A DNA stretch of 64,000 nt from Vermamoeba vermiformis (lineage: Eukaryota > Tubulinea > Echinamoebida): NCBI GenBank assembly GCA_045837725.1, contig JBEWZL010000011.1:310001-374000 (forward strand). The letters are read 5' to 3'. Below are positions 45,042-56,014 of this stretch, in pieces (position 1 is the first letter of the stretch; the number at the start of each line of letters is the position of its first letter). The notes under the pieces are model-generated. The model saw only the letters and a program-made list of their open reading frames with translations. It was not told where the DNA came from and ran no database searches. Both the position numbers and the translations under genes were made by a program.

Positions 45042-48000
45042 ATGGCCTTCACCTCGAATAAAAGACAAAAAACTTTTCATATCTCAAATGAGTGGTTTTG
45101 TGGAGGCCAATTGCCGAACGAGATCTTATACCCGATCGTAGATAAGCTGGACATCAAATCAGTGCAAAGGTATTGTCATTTTAATTCTCTAGAATCATTT
45201 AATAATATGGATTAATTATTACGATACTAATTTATAATGGATATTTCTTATTCTTTTTTATTCTTCTTAGAAATTATTGACGCTCGTTACTATTAATACC
45301 ACGATAAATATTATAAGTTCATTATTTAGTACTTCCGGAAGCACAGCCAAAAAAAAGTCTATCCCGAACACGGTTTTGGGATAGGGATAACGGAACATTC
45401 GCACGATAGCGCCGAGAGAACACCACGGAGAAACAAACCGTCCATATAAAAAATATTGTATTTATTGTTGTCTATGTGATGAAAGTGGTGGCGAGTTGCC
45501 TGGCGAACAAATTTTTGTGGAGTGGATTTGCTCGATCAAATCCGCAAGACCATGAACGATTTTGCCTATTGCAAGATCGTTGGATATATATTTGGGTGTG
45601 GTCAAATCAGAATATATACGTGGTAAGTGAAAATAAATTTTGATTTTTATGGCGGACATCAGCTCGATCAGAAAAATTCAGATCTAGCGTAGAAAATTAG
45701 TTTTACGATAGGATCAATTTTAGATATACTTATACTATTAAATTATGACGATTAATATGTTTATTTTAGCGATTAGACGTAGAACTTTCCGATCGTGCAC
45801 GCGATCGAAATCTGACTTGCATGAACGTAACTCCCCGGACAACAAGGTAAGTAATACTATATTATAAATATATTATACATATTAATGTGTAAAATTAATA
45901 GGAAAAATCAGGGTCACGAGTGGCAATAGGCCCCGAGCACGATCCGGTCTCAGACGAAGTATGTGATTGCGCTTGCTCGGTAAGTCGACTTTATTTGTAT
46001 ATTAGTATATATTATAACTATTTATTTAGATAGAAATCGACGAGATAAAAAGTTTTGGCGGATTGGCTAGCGGATCAAATATTGTAAGTTTCTTTATCAT
46101 CCTGTCATATACAAGCGATTTATATAATATATTTGACCGTTTTTTTATTATAATAATGCAAATCGATGACTAACATTTTTGTTTTTAGACTTGATCCGAT
46201 CAGCGTACTTTGGAGCGGACGTATGATGCACAGCGAATTTTGCATCATGATCTGGCATCAAGTAGATATGCTCATTGGTGACCTAAATAACATCAATAGA
46301 GGGTTAGTGCTCAGAATTGCTTGCTTGAATAGCATTGCTTTATTAAAGTACGTGGCACGCACTTTTTTTTAAATAATATATACATTGTTCTTATCTTTAA
46401 ATAGCGTTAATATTTTCACTATAGAGCAACCACCCCATCCGAGAGGAAATGACAACGATTGGCCACAATTCGCAATTCTCACTGCCCGATCTTCGTCACT
46501 CGTGAATTGCAACAATCTCAAGTCGAAGAACACATGTGAGGCTTGACTCAACCGTTGGCGATCTGGTCCGTAGTTTCTAATGCTCGCCTCAAACACGCGA
46601 GTTAACTCGCCTTCATACTCAATGCCCTGGTACTATAGATGGACGTGAGAAGATAGTCAGATCGGTATGTACCTTGATCTTCAATCCAGTTGTAGGAGCT
46701 ACGACAACCTTGGCTCCTTGATAGTAAAATCCTAATTAACACCGTATTAATAGGTTATGATCGAATTGCTTGTACCTTTGAATGTGACCATGCTGCGAAT
46801 TCTAAACGCTGTCACCCGCGGATCGACGTAAATTTGACGAAGTCGGTTCTTGTCATTGTCGGTTGGCTCTACTTTTTCAATTGCTTTATGCAACTCGAAT
46901 TCTCTAATTAGAGCTCTGTAAGTATCAATCTTATTGTGCCAACGTTAGTTGACTAACGTTTTAGCAGTGCGACTCTTTCGTGGCGAGAAGAACTCAGCCG
47001 CTGACTTGACATTGCCGTCATCATCAACGTACGTCTTCATTCTTGCTGCACGCATGTTTTCATTCTAAACTCTTATTAATACAACTCTTGTTCGTAGGCA
47101 TTGGTCTAATTACCTGCAGCAAAATGTCGTTGCACGTGTTCACGTAGTTGGAGTAGTGAACAGCCTTTCGTTTGTCTTTGTTCGTACCCTCTTCAGAGCT
47201 CGTTGATTGCACCCAGAGCGGACCAAGGAAACGAATTTGAGACGACACTGCATAGAGAGTCTCGAAGTTCGGATTTTTGAATTTTCGATCAGGAAATAGT
47301 TTCTACGATGATTAATCAAGTATGGAACAACACATCCTTACGATCAAATCAGATCTGACTTGATGCACGAGAATATCCAAGTCATTATGCACTTGTATCT
47401 CGTCAAATGTCCACTGTCGTTGAAGAATTGCAAGCAGGCCATTCATGATCCGGGACCAAAGCATATACTTCTCTGCTTTAAGAAGCCTGTACGAGTTAGA
47501 AGGTGTGGTACAAAGACATGCAGCTTACCTTTGATGGGCAATTATGGATAGGTGCCCATACGTGCGCCACATTTTACCCGAAAGGGGTCCCGTGAACTTA
47601 CGGCTATCGTCTATGGTTGTCAATAGGTAAGTACTATCTAGTATTGCTATTCAAATACTTACTTTTTGCATCCTTGTAGATATCAAACGAGATTGTGGTC
47701 AAGTGTGGCGGTGTATGAAGACCGTTAATTGCAGCGTTCATTGTGTTCCTGTACTTTGCTGGCGATAGATCATCCTTGTAGGCACCTGCTAAACTGCATA
47801 TTGCTTCTGCGCATAGCTTGATGAGGCCAAGAGATATTAGATGAAGAGAGCAAACGCCAAACCGCTCAAAGAAGTTATGCGAGAATATTCTTAACTTCCA
47901 AAAGACGCTCTAAATAGTAAGTGAGCATTTGTAATAACTATTATACTAACCTTCTTTGCAGTGAAGCCACTATCTTCTTGCGTTTCTTGAACCAGGTCGG

Positions 48001-51000
48001 GATCATTGCTTGCAATCATGGTGTCAATCATTTGTTGCACTACTTTCATTTGTAAGTTATCTCATGATACGTTGATATACGTACTCCTTTCGGGATCTCT
48101 AAAGAGTCGACCTGCGTATTCTAAATTTTTAAACTCCCAGCTTGGAGTCTCAGTGTAGAAGGATGGAAAGTTCCCACTCGAGCCCACAGTACCTGCCAAC
48201 TCGCAACGACCTGGATGATCGGACTTGACCATGTGGAGGCCACCAACAGGTAAGACAACCTTTCCTTTAAACAAAATCGGGTTCGCGCGTTTGTTCTCGA
48301 GGTCAGCAAAGTACGTAATGAGGACATCATCGATGAATTCCTTTTTTCGCTCCGCAAAGTCTTTTCCGAGAGTGACGATATCAAACTTGCAATCACTTTT
48401 TTTCGAGTCCTATTAGAATAGAGTTAATTTGAGTATCTCTGTGACTTGAGCACTTACCTCCAAGCCAACGTTCGCAAACGAGATGTACATCGAACAAAAG
48501 TTTTGTTTTTGGATTGCGTCAAACCCGTCGACCCATAAGTTGAATAATATCAACTTGTATAACCCGGTGTCAAGGTCTGTAGCAAACTCCTCGTCATACT
48601 TTTTGAATCCTTCGTAGCCAGAAGGGTGCTTGACGTCATCGTTGGCACGCTCAACCCAATGAGCATCGAATAGTCCTCTCTTCGTGATGTACTCCAGTAT
48701 GTCGTGAGGGTGATGGTACAGAATCGGCTTTGTTGCACCAGCAAAGTAGTATTCTCTGGTAGGAATGCGATCGAGTATAAACTCGTCGCACTTATTGGCG
48801 AGGTGAATTGTGGGTGCCACTGTCTCATTGTTCAACGAGAAGAGTTGAGTCTGAGTAATATCAAGTAGCTCTTGATATGCAGCATCTGTACACACATGTC
48901 ATAATCGTTGGTTCATTGTTACTGTGACTTACCGCTGATGTTATTGCGATGTCGCCAGTTTGTCAGTGCAATCTGAGCTTCACTATTTACGTATTTGATA
49001 TATTCAGCAGGGCGTCCTATTTTGTTGACAACTGGCACCTTCTTTACTTGCTTGGGCGAGTGTCGAACAGTGCACGTGGTGACCGACGTCGACAGTTCGT
49101 AGTCGTCTATGTCAACACCAGTTGCCAATGACACGTGAGTTTGAGCGAGTAGATCGCTGGTTACGCAAAACTTCTTGGTGCATTGCCAAGTATTGTCCAA
49201 ACTCTTCACCTTGAAATTGAGCTGCAGCTCTACGTGAAACAGACCCTCGCTATCATCACGTTCTCTTGAAGTGATGAGAATGTTGTACGTGCCGGCGTCT
49301 GCTTTCACAAGTCGAACATTTAAACTCCTATTAAGCTTTAATAGACATCAACTGATTATAGTATTACCAGTTGTCGAGACCAGGAAGGCGAACACTGTCA
49401 GTTGTCAAACTGGTCACCGTACTTCTGAACCATTGTTCAACAACAACTTCAGGCTCATCAGCGTAAGTATCTATATCCATTTCGTCTTCAAACGAGTAAT
49501 CATCATCTTCGACACTATTATTATTATTGTTGTTATTATTATTTATATTATTATTTCGGATCTCATTCGCCCGCTGAACGTCTCCTTCAGCTGGTATCAT
49601 TTTAGTACTATCATATACATTAATATATTATCTTACTATAGGCCTTCATAATTTCAGCATGAAGTGGTTGCGAGCGATGCGTTCCTAGGATGATCGCGCG
49701 GTACGTGACAGGATCTGCTCCGCAGACTTTGCAACAGTAGGCCTTGCCATATTGGGACTTGCTAAACAGTTTACTGTTAGTCTTGAGGATTGTGGACATC
49801 GAGAGATGGTGGTCGAGGTCAGTACAAATGAATTAAATTTGAAGTTCAATTTTTTCGTTTTATTTCTGCTAACGAACCAGTACAATAGCATGCCACCAAA
49901 GCGACAGAGATCCAGTGACGATACAACCCTTGCCATGGGCCTTGGCTCGCCATTGCCAGCTGCAGACTGTGGCAATCAAGCAAAAAAGTAAGTTAAATCT
50001 GCCGATCCGGAATTTTCGAAACTTTATTTTGCTTTAAATAATTTGCAACTAATATATAATAGCATACGAAAATATATAATAGCCAAATTTACTATTTTTA
50101 AGAGAATCGAGTTGCATACAAATTTTAAAAAATTAACTAACGAACTAAATCCAGGCAGAAGATCTGCGCCTCCGAACCGAATGGCTCTTCCATGAATGAG
50201 GAACCGTAAGTAATATTAGAATATATTAATTTTGATTAACCATATTATTTAGGATTGATTGGAGCGAATCAATGAACATTCGAATTTTGAAGGTCTGGAA
50301 CGCGCTTCGTCGTGGCGATGTACCTGCAGAGGTACTAAAAAGGTATAATGTCGACGAAGTAGCTCTTCGAAATCAAGAAGAGCAATACATAAAAGAGCGA
50401 GAAGAAGACACACCGGCCTTGATCTGGGTACGTAGCCGTTTGATCTTAAACTTGACTAACCAACTGACAGAGCAAGATGAAGGAGCTCTATCATCGCGAC
50501 ATATTCTGTACGCACCCGAATTGGAAGGCTCAACAGCTTCGACCCTGGCTTGATGACGAGATCAAGTCCAAGAACGTTCAACCAATGACAGCAGTCATTC
50601 ATGAGAAGATTATTGACAAGGTAAGTTAAGCTTATATAACAACTCTATGCATATGACTCACTTTTCTGTTCAGCTTGTAAAGTTCTTCTCTCGTGAACGC
50701 GATGCTCTTGGTCAGCACCTGATCGACTTTGCCGAAAGCCATCACGATCACAAGGCCAAGGCTAAGGCCGACAAGAACTACTTAACGACAAAGGAGGGAA
50801 GGCAATGGCTAATCCGGGCAGCAAGACACATTATGGATCCGAGGTCAACAGTTCCGAACCACCTCACGCCCAGCAATGAGCTCTTAGATTATCTTGAGCC
50901 AATGCTGCTGGTGATTGGTAAGTACTCGAACAGTTTGATTATATACTAACTATATACAAAGCCCTCACTCCTGTTGGCAAGGTGCCTGACCTTGGTCAGT

Positions 51001-52980
51001 TCAAGAGCCGAAAGAAAGACAAGTCCATCGCCAAGGACTTTATGGGATACAAACATACGCAAAAGCCGGGTACGTTTTATTTGTTTAGTAATAACAAGCT
51101 GACTCTGTTAATTAGTTGAGCCAAAGCTCCCAGCGGAAGGTACGTAGTCTCGATCCGTAAACTGATCCTTACTGACCGTGTCCCTTAGTGAAACAAGGCA
51201 AGTCAAATGCGAACAGTAAGACTAATGTTATTTTTAATCAATTCTCATACGAACTAACGTACATTGAAGAGAAAGGCGGCAAATCCAAGGCAAACGCATC
51301 GGCGAAAAAGACCACTGGTGAGTACAATTACAATAGAATTATTTCTCATTGTTAATAAATCATAAAATTAAGGAACGCGCACAAGCAACAGAAAGAATAG
51401 CACAAGTGGTAAGCCACCTAAAACTTGATCCGAATTAATTTATTAATTTTTATTTACAGGCATGTCTGTTGGTGAAGATCGCCCTGCTTCTTTAGATGAG
51501 AGCTGCGAGACAGTCAACTACGACATCTTGCTGAGTGACAGTGACGAAGATGAAGATCCGATCCCGATGCGGATCACGAACAACACCAATGCCAAGAAGT
51601 AAGTCCGGCACCCTGTCTATATATTATATTATGTAACTTATTATGTATCTCCTTATTGTATATAAATAAATATTATATTAAACGTAAACTGTTGTAATGT
51701 ATTGTACGTACCACGATCTTATCCACCTGCTATCCGCTTCTCTTATCCCTCGTTATTATATCCGTTTTTATCCGGATTCGTGGTGTCTTTTATCCTGTCC
51801 GTTTTGCTGTTTCCGGACTGACTTTTTTTTGGCTGTGAGTTTTAAAAGAATTAATCTTTTTCTTTAGTATGAGCCTCACTTGCAAAAGCTGGAACCGGAA
51901 TGTCTGGAGATACGTCGCGCATTTTGACACAAGAATTGAAGAGGACAACGGCACTATTAGTAGACTATCCTTTACGGTGGCGAATGCCATTTTATGCAAA
52001 TTGGATCCATTGCACCTCTCTTCAATTTATTTCCACGCCAAACTTTCTCCGAATCAAGGGTATGAAAATTCGAATTACGAAAGTTTTAATTTATCCTTCG
52101 TTTAGGTTTCCAGGTGTCTTGTTGCAATGCACTCGTGTGTGCGGCCTCACGTACATTAATGGCCTGAGTACCAGATCCGACGCTATGCCCTCGGATGCTC
52201 CTCCTCCTTTCAAGATAGAAAAATTCTCGAGGCTATATTCATTAAACCTATCGATACCTTTCAAAGGATGGATCGCAGCCATGACACAGTTAACTTCGCT
52301 TAGTCTGCCGAGTTGGCCAATCAGTAGTAATCAAGAATTACTGAAAATGACGAATTTAGTGCATCTTCGTATTGGTAACGAAGTTTTTCCGCAAAGCTTG
52401 CAAGATCTGGCAAAGATGACGCAGATCCAAAACCTAGAGCTAGACAGTCAGTCTCAGTATGACAACGTTCTGACGTCAATGACAAACCTTACTCATTTAA
52501 GGGTATTTAATTTCGAAGAAAACGACGTACCGCCCCCGAATGTAACTTCGCTGACAGTATTCCAGATCAACAATTATCCGAAACTAATGAAACTGGAGGC
52601 GTTGGAGCTGAGTAAGTATTCATAATAGCAAAATACATATGATATACTTGGAAGGCTAATTGGACGCTGTTCTAGCTGGCTATTGCTTCGAAGATCGGTT
52701 TGACTTCAAAAAAATTTCGTCTCTGGCAAGCCTTCGTAGTCTAACTTATCGCGATTTCAGTATTTTTCATGTTCCATATTTAACCAACCTGACAAAACTG
52801 GCAATATTGGACAGACGAGCAACCTCCTTAATGAATTTGAATTGGATCCAGCATTTCACTTTGCTAACGCGATTGCAAGTCTTCGAATACAGCTGTAAAC
52901 CAAGAGTGTGTCCTTATATGGTCGCTGCATTGTTTCCGTTACGAGACGTTGTTATCAGGTTCCTCCCAAACTTGGCTTAA
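45042..52980 (+). CDS. F-box protein with leucine-rich-repeat-like C-terminus, split by a transposon-bearing intron
   Basis: Exon 1 (45042-45169) encodes the first half of an F-box: GQLPNEILYPIVDKLDIKSVQ. Exon 2 (from 51868) begins in the same phase with SMSLTCKSWNRNVWRY, exactly the second half (the C-x-x-W-N motif). The join is therefore strongly supported although the intron is 6,698 bp. Exons 2-4 encode roughly 320 residues of irregular Leu-rich repeats (LTSLSLPSW, LVHLRIGNE, NLTHLRVFNFEEN, LTKLAILDRR), and the protein ends at 52980. F-box/LRR proteins select substrates for SCF ubiquitin ligases. Without the transposon at 45342-51837 the intron would be about 200 nt, typical for this genome. 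Confidence 0.75.
45342..45359 (+). repeat. Left terminal inverted repeat
   Basis: CACAGCCAAAAAAAAGTC matches the reverse complement of 51820-51837 over all 18 bases. Beyond it the two ends diverge. Confidence 0.85.
45477..46372 (+). other. Left arm of the transposon with unassigned spliced-looking exons
   Basis: Several plus-strand segments are followed by perfect GTAAGT donors (about 45622, 45850, 45979, 46084). Two of them (45901-45978, EKSGSRVAIGPEHDPVSDE; and 46030-46083, IEIDEIKSFGGLASGSNI) are open in only one frame and join in phase. The minus strand also has a 54-residue frame (45624-45462). I could not find a start codon or an in-frame join to the last piece (46188-46372). It may be a third, decayed or misread transposon gene. 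No family is recognised. Confidence 0.3.
46369..49600 (-). CDS. Transposase of the CACTA/CMC-like element
   Basis: About ten exons join to roughly 800 residues. The N-terminus is an Asn-rich and acidic region (NNNINNNNNNNNN then EDDDYSFEDEMD). A strand-rich domain follows. The core then has LILFNLWVDGFDAI...CSMYISFANVGLE, in the position of the L-x-x-D-G-x-x...Y-x-x-x-N segment of TNP2/Plavaka-type transposases. VGGLHMVKSDHPGRCELAG looks like the second acidic motif with its Cys/His neighbourhood. A helix-rich part (SVFWKLRIFSHNFFERFG) is usual for this group. I could not fix the third acidic residue. The exons I joined lack internal stops. The start ATG is at 49600. The 3' end near 46370 is the least certain part because a further splice is possible. 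Confidence 0.65.
49601..49889. promoter_or_regulatory. Divergent promoter region inside the transposon
   Basis: About 290 bases separate the two divergent transposon genes; both promoters must lie here. Overlapping frames on both strands are open by chance. An upstream ATG in frame with the plus gene at about 49806 cannot be excluded. Confidence 0.35.
49890..51602 (+). CDS. Second transposon gene, putative DNA-binding accessory protein
   Basis: About ten exons join in phase to roughly 380 residues. It begins MPPKRQRSSDDTT, a basic motif like a nuclear localisation signal. A helical region (MNIRILKVWNALRRGDVPAE), a basic/aromatic stretch (HPNWKAQQLRPWLDDEIKSK) and an Asp/Glu/Lys-rich middle follow. 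A lysine-rich region (FKSRKKDKSIAKDF, KSNANSKTN) leads to an acidic tail (DSDEDEDPIPMR). It has no known catalytic motif. Its place beside the transposase inside the inverted repeats suggests a TNPA-like role, such as binding the subterminal repeats, but no DNA-binding family is recognised. It could also be a captured host gene. Confidence 0.55.
51720..51795. repeat. Subterminal TATCC repeats, right end of transposon
   Basis: Six TATCC motifs occur in 76 bases (starting at 51720, 51731, 51744, 51759, 51769 and 51791), several extended as TTATCC or TATCCG. Within 50 bases of the left end are one TATCC (45360) and two inverted GGATA copies (45379, 45385). Such subterminal arrays are the transposase or TNPA binding sites in CACTA elements. 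Confidence 0.65.
51820..51837 (-). repeat. Right terminal inverted repeat
   Basis: Reverse complement of the left terminal repeat, 18 of 18 bases; the flanking AG at 51838-51839 is the proposed target duplication. Confidence 0.85.
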
Positions 52981-53069
52981 CATTCAAAAACTAATAAATT
53001 CGGCAAATCAATTTTTCTTGTCATTAAAGAAACAGCTACATAGCAACATATATTTTTCAATACACGGAG

Positions 53070-54368
53070 ATGTCGTATAAGTATTTCGAAGGAAAGCACG
53101 TCTGGTAAGATCGGATCTACCAATAGCAACGAAATCTTATGTCCTATCAGGATTACTGGTGCATCGAGCGGAATCGGTGAAGGGTTGGCAAAAGAATTAA
53201 CTAAAGCAGGAGCGATTGTTTCTTTATCGGGTAATTATCATAATAATTTAACGGCAATTTTATTTTGCAATCAGATCTGCTCAAATTATTAATTAATTAT
53301 TTATTTATAGCTCGTCGTGAGGCAGAAATTTTAGAATTGATTAAAATTATTGAGAAAAGTGGAGGCAAAGCACATTCTTTTCCTTTGGATGTGACTGACT
53401 CAAAAGCAATCGTAGAAACCCACAAAAAGGCAAGAGATCGCAATAATATTATAGCGTATATTTATTACAATATTTCTAAGTCTAACATGACGCTATCTTA
53501 GATTTTAAGCCAAGTTGGTCCAATTGACATCGTAATTGCAAACGCTGGTGTCGGCCAAAGTGGCGTTAAAGCAGTAGATTTGACTATCGAAAAAGTTGAA
53601 AGGGTAATATTAAGCAAGTTAGTATTATCTAAGCTAAACTAACCTACTAATTTTTAGATGGTCGATACAAATCTTACCGGTGCTATTATGACAATCGTAG
53701 CTTGTTTGCCTGATATGATGTGCGTATAGAATATACAATATTATAGTAAAATATTATTATCATTCTAATTTTTCTAATTTTAGCGCTCGAAAGTCTGGAC
53801 ACGTAGTAGGAATCTCTTCATTGGCTTCTTATCGGTAAATATTGCAATAATTTAATGCAATCCTAATTTGCGGTTAGTGGCATGCCCGGATCATCTGTAT
53901 ATAGCGCTGTTAAAGCTGGTTTGAATATCTTTTTAGAAAGTGTCAGAGTCGAAAATCTTCATCACGGTAAGTGGAATGGTATTATATGGGCTAATATTAT
54001 ATATTAATGATATAATAGGTATTTCTGTTACTGAAATTTGCCCTGGATTTGTTGACACGCCAATTTTGGTACGTTGTTAGATCCACTTTTCAACGCGATC
54101 TCCCATTAATTCTATTCATAGAATGGCACTACTCAACCTACTCCCGGAAAGATCCCGTTGTCTAAAGCTATTACTGAAATTATGAACGCTATGGTCGCTA
54201 AGAAGAGTAAGATCTAGTCATGAAATTTCATACTTGTACGAGGTTTTGAAATTTTGCTTAATAGGACACCACGGTTTCCCTTGGGTTATGGAACATATTC
54301 TTATGAACATTACAGTATGGATGCCCGCTTGGATTTATGAGAAGGCAGTCTGGTTATTTAGAAAATAA
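53070..54368 (+). CDS. Short-chain dehydrogenase/reductase, spliced
   Basis: Around nine exons build about 260 residues. The cofactor motif is TGASSGIGEGLA, spanning the first intron junction. NAG lies in IVIANAGVGQS, the catalytic Ser in GISSLASYRG, and YSAVKAG carries the active Tyr and Lys. A C-terminal hydrophobic/aromatic tail (WMPAWIYEKAVWLF) may anchor it to a membrane. Members act on steroids, lipids or sugars with NAD(P)(H). The motif set is of the classical 'cP'-type, nearest to ER-linked lipid or steroid dehydrogenases, but the substrate is unknown. It is unrelated in structure to the intronless SDR at 8755-9633, with a fully spliced gene of host type. Confidence 0.85.
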
Positions 54369-54462
54369 TTTGTTTATTTTTTTTGGCTTTATTGTGGTCT
54401 AGCAGATCTACAGTCGAGCTCGTAATCCCTGTAGGATAAAACAAATGTAAGAAACTCTTAGT

Positions 54463-55896
54463 TTAAGACTGTTCCGTTCTCAGTCCTGATTCATAGCCCA
54501 TTGCGGTCTCGTTGTGCGGCTTGACTTTCTCGTTCAAGTGCAGATCGTGCAAAACTGGATGCTGCTCGACGAAGTCGTCTTCAGGTTGATACCCTAAGAG
54601 CTCCTTAGCCAAGGTAATGTCCATTCGGTTAAATCTGAATCACTGATTAGTACGGGAACAAAATTTTGGATGCGATTGTAGTTATTTAAAGCTAGAACAC
54701 AAACCTGTTGCCCGACAAAGCATTGAAAATACCAAAGTGGATGAGCTTATTCTCGATACACTTCGTAATGAGCTGAGTCATATCACGAGGCGAGATCCAA
54801 GCGTTCATCATCCACAAGCTCTTCTCTGGATCTTGAACTTCTTCAGGACCTTGGAATGCACCAATGCGAAGGCAAATAATAGATAACCCTTGTTGAGTTG
54901 CCATGTAGCGTGCAAGTGATTCTGAAAAAAGGAAGATCAATAATTAGATCAAAAATTCATTTGTTGCTAGATAGTTAAGATAATTATGAAGAGCGCTCAA
55001 ATGTGTAAGTAAATATGTATAGATAATTTTAGGCATTTTTCCAAATTAAATTACCTGAGAAGCATTTGCTCACTCCGTAGATGTCGCCAGGGTTTACTGG
55101 ATCGCTTTCTCTAATTTGTTGATGGGCAGGATAGCCACTGATGGCGTGAATAGACGAAGCATAGATAACTCTATGTAGCAACAACGTTAGACAAAGCTTG
55201 AGAACATAGATCAAGTTGCACCCCGATCGAGATCTTACCTCTTTATGCCGGCATTCTTTGCAGCCAAGAATACATTGTAAGTACCGATAATGTTAGCATC
55301 AAGGGCCTATTTAAAATTATGTTAAGACTTTCGCGGTACGAGATCTTGTGACTAGAAATTTGGTTTTAATTTCTTTGTTCGCATTTTGCAATTTAAGAAA
55401 TATTTACTACATACGTCTTTCCATTCAGTACTCGGGCTTGACATGCCGGCTAAATGCACAAGTACGTCGATGCCTTTGAAGAGACTTTGGAGTTTAGTTA
55501 CATCCGACAAATCACTGACTACCACTTTGCCGTATTCTTCTACTTCCTTCTTTTTCTTGTCGCTATGGAGCAACAAAGTAAGATTATATTTATCCTTAAG
55601 CTTTTCTGAAATGTATTTGCCGATGTTTCCTGTTACAAATTCGGATCAGTTTTGTTTCTGAAATTAAGGCGATATTTATTTAGAATAATAGCTCGAATGT
55701 ATTATATATTACCTGTGGCACCAGAAATCATAACATTAAGCTTCGAGCTCGAATCGCTCTTGCTGTCCAGTACGGATTTCGCGCTGTCCTTAAAAATAAT
55801 AGCGTTCATTTCGTTTGTTGTTTTGCAATTGACTAGACTTTGAATAACCTTAAGATAATCTACACCGTATGCACCGAAAGCATAATTTTTTACCAT
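54463..55896 (-). CDS. NAD-dependent epimerase/dehydratase (extended SDR)
   Basis: Five or six exons give about 345 residues. An N-terminal extension of about 55 residues precedes the Rossmann motif VMISGATGNIGKYIS. Further landmarks are LVHLAGMSSP, VIYASSIHAISGY and YGVSK, the last holding the catalytic Tyr and Lys. The C-terminal half has the extended-SDR substrate domain (GLSIICLRIGAFQGPEE). Members modify sugars, uronates or hydroxysteroids. It resembles the bacterial uronate-dehydrogenase-like and UDP-sugar epimerase branches, but the acceptor is not readable. The N-terminal extension is unusual; the ATG at 55896 is preceded by an acceptor-like sequence, so an upstream exon is possible. 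Confidence 0.8.
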
Positions 55897-56014
55897 CCCG
55901 AAGAATTTTGCCTGAAATCCGCATCCGATCGCGTGCCTTACAAAAATCCTCGCGGGGAACGGAGAAGAATTTAAACATTAAGCAATGTTTATTTAATATA
56001 GAACCGTAATAATG

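Larger units (their letters stand above)
45342..51837. mobile_element. CACTA/EnSpm-like (CMC) DNA transposon, apparently intact
   Basis: The 6,496-bp element is bounded by perfect 18-bp inverted repeats, CACAGCCAAAAAAAAGTC. The flanks both show AG (45340-45341 and 51838-51839), a 2-bp target duplication. A CACxG terminus and 2-3 bp duplication fit the CACTA/EnSpm group. Both ends carry subterminal TATCC motifs in opposite orientation. It holds a minus-strand transposase gene (46369-49600) and a plus-strand second gene (49890-51602), divergent from about 49.6-49.9 kb, as CACTA elements carry TNPD and TNPA-type genes. I found no in-frame stop in the joined exons. It sits entirely inside an intron of the F-box gene. 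The superfamily is inferred from ends and transposase motifs. Confidence 0.75.

Noticed and set aside
49520-49560. AAT repeat tract as a microsatellite
   Set aside because: It encodes the Asn run of the transposase N-terminus; a coding low-complexity region.
49685-49975. Minus-strand 96-residue frame between the two transposon genes
   Set aside because: Overlaps the N-terminus of the plus gene and its promoter; no splice support.
45342-51837. Polinton or other virus-like element as explanation for the large insertion
   Set aside because: Terminal repeats are only 18 bp, the duplication is 2 bp, and no capsid, polymerase or integrase was seen.
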